Below, piece after piece: positions 61,701 to 64,000 of a stretch of DNA of 64,000 bases (position 1 is the first letter of the stretch; each line of letters starts with the position of its first letter). The notes below the pieces were generated by a model. It saw nothing but the letters and a program-made list of their open reading frames with translations, had not been told where the DNA came from and searched no databases. This stretch comes from Curtobacterium flaccumfaciens pv. betae (GTDB lineage: Bacteria > Actinomycetota > Actinomycetes > Actinomycetales > Microbacteriaceae), in assembly GCF_026241855.1 (NCBI RefSeq), contig NZ_JAPJDC010000001.1, positions 2,480,001 to 2,544,000 of the forward strand, read 5' to 3'. The position numbers and the translations under genes were made by a program.

Positions 61701-64000
61701 CGACCGGGACGTCCTGGAAGGTGGTCTCCCACCGGCCGTCCTCGTCCGCGGTCACCGTCTCGGACTCGCCGGTCGAGAGCCGGACCGTCACCTCGGCGTC
61801 GGGCTGCGCCCGACCGGTCACCTCGACGTCGGCGGTGCCGGACGTGTCGGCGACCGTCAGGACGTCGCCGTCCTCCGGGGTCACGATGGTGAGCGCGGTC
61901 CCGGCCCGCACCGTGACGGTCTGGTCCGGGCTGGAGGCGGTGGTCCCGCCGACCGTCTGGCTGGCGGTGAGCGTCGGGGTGCCGACACCGACCCCACCGA
62001 ACGTGACCGTCCAGTCGCCGTCCGCGTCCGCGGTGGTGGTCGCCTCGTCGTCGCCGAGTCGCACCGTCACCGGCGCGCCCGGCTCCGCCGAACCCGTGAC
62101 CACGACGTCGCGCGTGGCGTCGGCGTCCGGCACGAGCAGGACCGCGTCGGTCCCCGGTGCGGTGATCGTGACGGCTTCGGCGGCCTCGATCGTGACCGTG
62201 CGCTCGACCGGGTCGGAGGTGCGCGGGTCGGAGACGGTGCCGGCCAGGGTCTGGGTGACCGTGACCTGGTGCGCGTCGACGCCGAGGTCGGGGAAGGTGA
62301 CCGACCACGTGCCGTCGGCACCGACCGTCGTCTCCTGGTCCTCGGAGCCGGCGAGGGTCGCCGTGACCGCGGCACCGGGCTGGCCGGTGCCGGTGACCGT
62401 GACGTCGCGCTCGACGTCGGGGCCGGCGACCGTGATCGGGTCCGTGTCCGGACCGGTGATCGTCAGCGCGTTGGCCGTGACGACCTCGAAGGTGATCGGG
62501 ACGGCGCTCGTCACGACGTCCTCGACCTCCTGGCTGGCCGACGCCGTGTAGACGCCGGTCGGGGCGAGACCGGTCGCGTCGACCGCCCACCGCCCGTCGT
62601 CGTCAGCCGTGGTGGTGAACCGGGTGCCGGGGCCGACCGAGACGGTCACCGCGGCGCCGGGCTCGGCCGTGCCGGTGATCCGGACGGTCGCGGTGGCGTC
62701 GGCGTCGACCACGACGAAGCGTGCGCCGCTCGCCGGGGTGTCGATGACGATGGCGTTGCCGGGGACCACGGTGAAGTCACGCGTGACCACCGGGCCGTCG
62801 GTGCCGTTCACGGTCTGCACGGCCTCGACGGCGTGCTCGCCGATGCCGAGCTGCGTGGTCGGGAGCTCCCAGTTGCCGGCCGTGTCCGTGACGACCTCGA
62901 CGGGGTCGCCCTCGTCGATCGTGACGGCGACGGTCGCGCCGGGCTCCGCGGTGCCGCGGACGACCACGTTGGCCTGGCCGCCGGTGCCGGCGGGCACCTG
63001 CTGGGCGTCACCCGGTGCCACGATGACGAGCTCGTCGCCGGCCTCGACCGCGAAGTCACGGTCCACCGGTGCCGAGGTCGCACCGTCGACGGTCTGGGTG
63101 ACCGTCGCGGTGTGGTCGCCGGTGCCGACGTCGGTGAGGACCACCGACCAGGCGCCCTGCGGGTTCGCCGTCGTGGACACCGCGTCGCCGTCGTCCAGGA
63201 CGACCTCGATGCGGGCGCCGGGCTGCGCGGTGCCCCGCACGGTGACGTCGACGACGGAGTCGTCGGTGGCGACCGTGACCGTGGCGTCCTGCGCCGGAGC
63301 GGTCACGGCGAGCTGGGCGCCCGCCTGCACCGTGACGACCTGGCGGACGGCCGGCGAGGTGGTCCCGCCGACGGTCTGCGTCGCCGAGATCGTGTACCGG
63401 CCGGCCGGGACGTCGGTGACGGTCAGCGTCCAGGTGCCGTCGTCGTCGGCCGTCGTGGTGGCGGTCAGTCCGTCGCCGAGCGAGACCCGCACCTCGGCGC
63501 CGGCCTCGGCCGTGCCTGCCAGGTCGAGGTCGGTGGTGGTGTCGGCGTCGAGGACGGTGACGACGTCGCCGTCCTCCGGCGAGGTGATCGCGAGCGGGTC
63601 GCCCGCCTCGACGGTGAAGGTGGTCCCCACCGGGCCGGACGTGGTGCCGTCGACGCTCTGCCGCGCAGTGGCGGTGCGCTCTCCGACCGGGACGTCGGCG
63701 AAGGTCGTCGTCCAGGCACCGTCCTCGTCCGCGGTCACCGCGGCGGTGAAGGAACCACCGATGCCGACGGTGACCCGGGCGTTCGGGGCGGCCGAGCCGG
63801 ACACCGTCACCGGGGTGGTCGAGCTCTCGTCGGCGACGGTGATGGTGCTGCCGTCGGCCGGCTCGTCGATGGTCAGCGCGGGGGCCGCCGTCACGGTGAA
63901 GTCCCGGGTGACCGGGGCACTCGTGGTGCCGCCGACGGCCTGGGTGACCTCGGCCGAGTACTCCCCGGCCGGGACGTCCGTGACGCTCGTCGACCAGGTG
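58759..64000 (-). CDS. Giant Ig-like repeat surface protein with LAWTG sorting signal, N-terminus beyond window
   Basis: The visible 1,747 codons lack the start, which lies past 64000. There are 17 complete repeats of about 90 residues plus part of another, each with the pattern ITxPxDG...VTGTAEPGATVTV...TADDDGxWSV...VxxTQTVxGTTS. They resemble bacterial Ig-like beta domains of adhesins. A collagen-like PGT run (GTPGTPGTPG) and a Gly/Ser/Asn-rich spacer follow. The end has LAWTG, a hydrophobic helix and a basic tail, as for class E sortase substrates. It is likely a cell-wall-anchored adhesin. A long antisense frame on the plus strand is a shadow of the repeats. Confidence 0.9.
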   Translation of the reverse strand, partial: TWSTSVTDVPAGEYSAEVTQAVGGTTSAPVTRDFTVTAAPALTIDEPADGSTITVADESSTTPVTVSGSAAPNARVTVGIGGSFTAAVTADEDGAWTTTFADVPVGERTATARQSVDGTTSGPVGTTFTVEAGDPLAITSPEDGDVVTVLDADTTTDLDLAGTAEAGAEVRVSLGDGLTATTTADDDGTWTLTVTDVPAGRYTISATQTVGGTTSPAVRQVVTVQAGAQLAVTAPAQDATVTVATDDSVVDVTVRGTAQPGARIEVVLDDGDAVSTTANPQGAWSVVLTDVGTGDHTATVTQTVDGATSAPVDRDFAVEAGDELVIVAPGDAQQVPAGTGGQANVVVRGTAEPGATVAVTIDEGDPVEVVTDTAGNWELPTTQLGIGEHAVEAVQTVNGTDGPVVTRDFTVVPGNAIVIDTPASGARFVVVDADATATVRITGTAEPGAAVTVSVGPGTRFTTTADDDGRWAVDATGLAPTGVYTASASQEVEDVVTSAVPITFEVVTANALTITGPDTDPITVAGPDVERDVTVTGTGQPGAAVTATLAGSEDQETTVGADGTWSVTFPDLGVDAHQVTVTQTLAGTVSDPRTSDPVERTVTIEAAEAVTITAPGTDAVLLVPDADATRDVVVTGSAEPGAPVTVRLGDDEATTTADADGDWTVTFGGVGVGTPTLTASQTVGGTTASSPDQTVTVRAGTALTIVTPEDGDVLTVADTSGTADVEVTGRAQPDAEVTVRLSTGESETVTADEDGRWETTFQDVPVGDHRVAATQVVGGQTSTPVTAAVSVRAGAPLVVSTPRGATTVTVADDDATTGVDFAGTGEPGATVTVDLGDGGTATATVDEDGRWATTVEDVPTGSFTASVTQALNGTTSAAVERPVSVVAAADLIIREPGDDPITVADGDATTTVTVAGDAQPGATVTVTVDDRDPVAVTAGDDGSWSVDVPDLGVGEHTVEVTQTVDGSTSTTPVGTTFEIEAGAPVVITEPTADQEYTVADGDGTTTVDVAGTAEPGATIVVDLGDGRTESTTADDDGAWSVSVPGVPAGTTTVSVTQRVDGTESAPVTVDVRVLVADPITIATPADGTTIRVAQRDSLATLTAAGAAEPDAEVRVTIDGGDARTVTATDAGTWSVDLPDTAVGEHTIRATQTVDGSTSAAVRSTFTVAPGAALTVTAPADDTTFTVPSTDPTATVPVGGEGQPGATVRVVLDDADPVVVRVGTDGRWETTLVDVPAGEHTLVVSQVVNGTTSDAIERDVTVVVAAADAIVVTSPADGADHRVLGGSTDVRVTGTSAPNAAVSVRIDDGTAVTTTADDDGAWSVTVPDVAEGTHTVAASQTVDGATTDAPRVGFTVTAATPVVISSPTDGQAFPTTGSTTSVPVSGTAEPGATVTVDVDGRSATTTAGDDGSWTVTIGGVPLGDHTVSVTQTVGGRTSDPVTADVTVVAAQETGIVITSPDPGQLIPADGFGDTGSFTVTGQATPGAAVTVTLSTGQVRATTADDEGAWSVVFERVPEGEWTISATQSVNGTTSAAPQVPIVVDTLEPLAVTSPTPGSQYTADEDGDHDLMVTGTAEPGATVTVQPMGRDAVATTADEDGTWWVMVGLPVGGHMLRVTQSVGGFTSQAQMLRVMVMDDAVDPEEPGTPGTPGTPGTPGTPGTPGLPGTPGTGGGSGTGIGAGNGTGGGSGNGSGNGIGGSGNGTGDLAWTGADVVPIAGTAAGLVALGFLLLGLSRLARGFRRRTRG

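Noticed and set aside
59570..62551. 993-codon plus-strand frame with Val/Ser/Thr repeats
   Set aside because: Its repetitive look comes from the Ig-like repeats encoded on the other strand; it lacks start signals.

Overview
The window is chromosomal DNA from a high-GC actinobacterium. Gene content, GC-rich codon use and gene order fit the family Microbacteriaceae, with Curtobacterium or a near relative most likely; this is inferred from what is recognisable, not from a database search. Neighbours such as topA, the Tad/Flp locus, a 6C-type small RNA, acsA, a RidA protein, a two-PASTA penicillin-binding protein and a metallophosphoesterase lie in an order recalling the Rv3646c-Rv3683 stretch of mycobacteria.

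Left arm (1-17.6 kb): the general PTS (ptsI, a DeoR regulator, ptsH), exonuclease III, trpS, an acetyltransferase, ribD-ribA, an MHS-type transporter, a self-regulated small HTH gene with an ABC exporter, a coupled nicotinamidase/succinate-semialdehyde dehydrogenase pair, a DacB-type carboxypeptidase, an oxidoreductase, a BLUF blue-light sensor, a secreted GH16-like protein and tRNA-Thr. From 17.6 to 25.5 kb lie a TetR regulator, topA-tmk-holB, and a minus-strand Tad pilus locus (tadA, fused tadB-tadC, DUF4244 pilin-like gene, two TadE-like genes).

Accessory region (25.5-35.4 kb): a 9,888-bp element integrated by a serine recombinase inside tadA. Removing the DNA between the two copies of a 6-bp core rebuilds an uninterrupted tadA frame, and joining the element ends creates a perfect dyad (GGTTTTGA-CTCG-TCAAAACC) as the presumed attP. 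The element carries the integrase, a divergent two-gene cassette (DUF5343-like protein plus a protein of unknown family), a structured non-coding foldback, a translationally coupled HTH / small ORF / zinc-finger / RecA-fold ATPase operon followed by an iteron-like array, a PD-(D/E)XK-type nuclease gene with a tiny coupled ORF, and a coupled zinc-ribbon operon. It shows no relaxase, translocase, capsid or terminase gene, so it looks like an integrative replicon or phage-satellite-like element with possible defence cargo.

Right arm (35.4-64 kb): a 6C-type small RNA, a 23-bp tandem repeat before acsA, RidA with a small DUF4177-like gene, a PBP-metallophosphoesterase pair, tRNA-Pro, a histidine kinase/response regulator pair, a luciferase-like monooxygenase, an operon of two sensor proteins, a response regulator and tdk, an SOS-controlled radical SAM gene, mqo, asd, lysC, recR, dnaX, and the 3' part of a giant Ig-repeat surface protein ending in an LAWTG sorting signal.

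Two themes recur. Many genes appear leaderless: a TANNNT -10 box lies 6-8 nt before the start codon. Intergenic stops often use very long perfect hairpins, many built around GGAGGCC and related stems.
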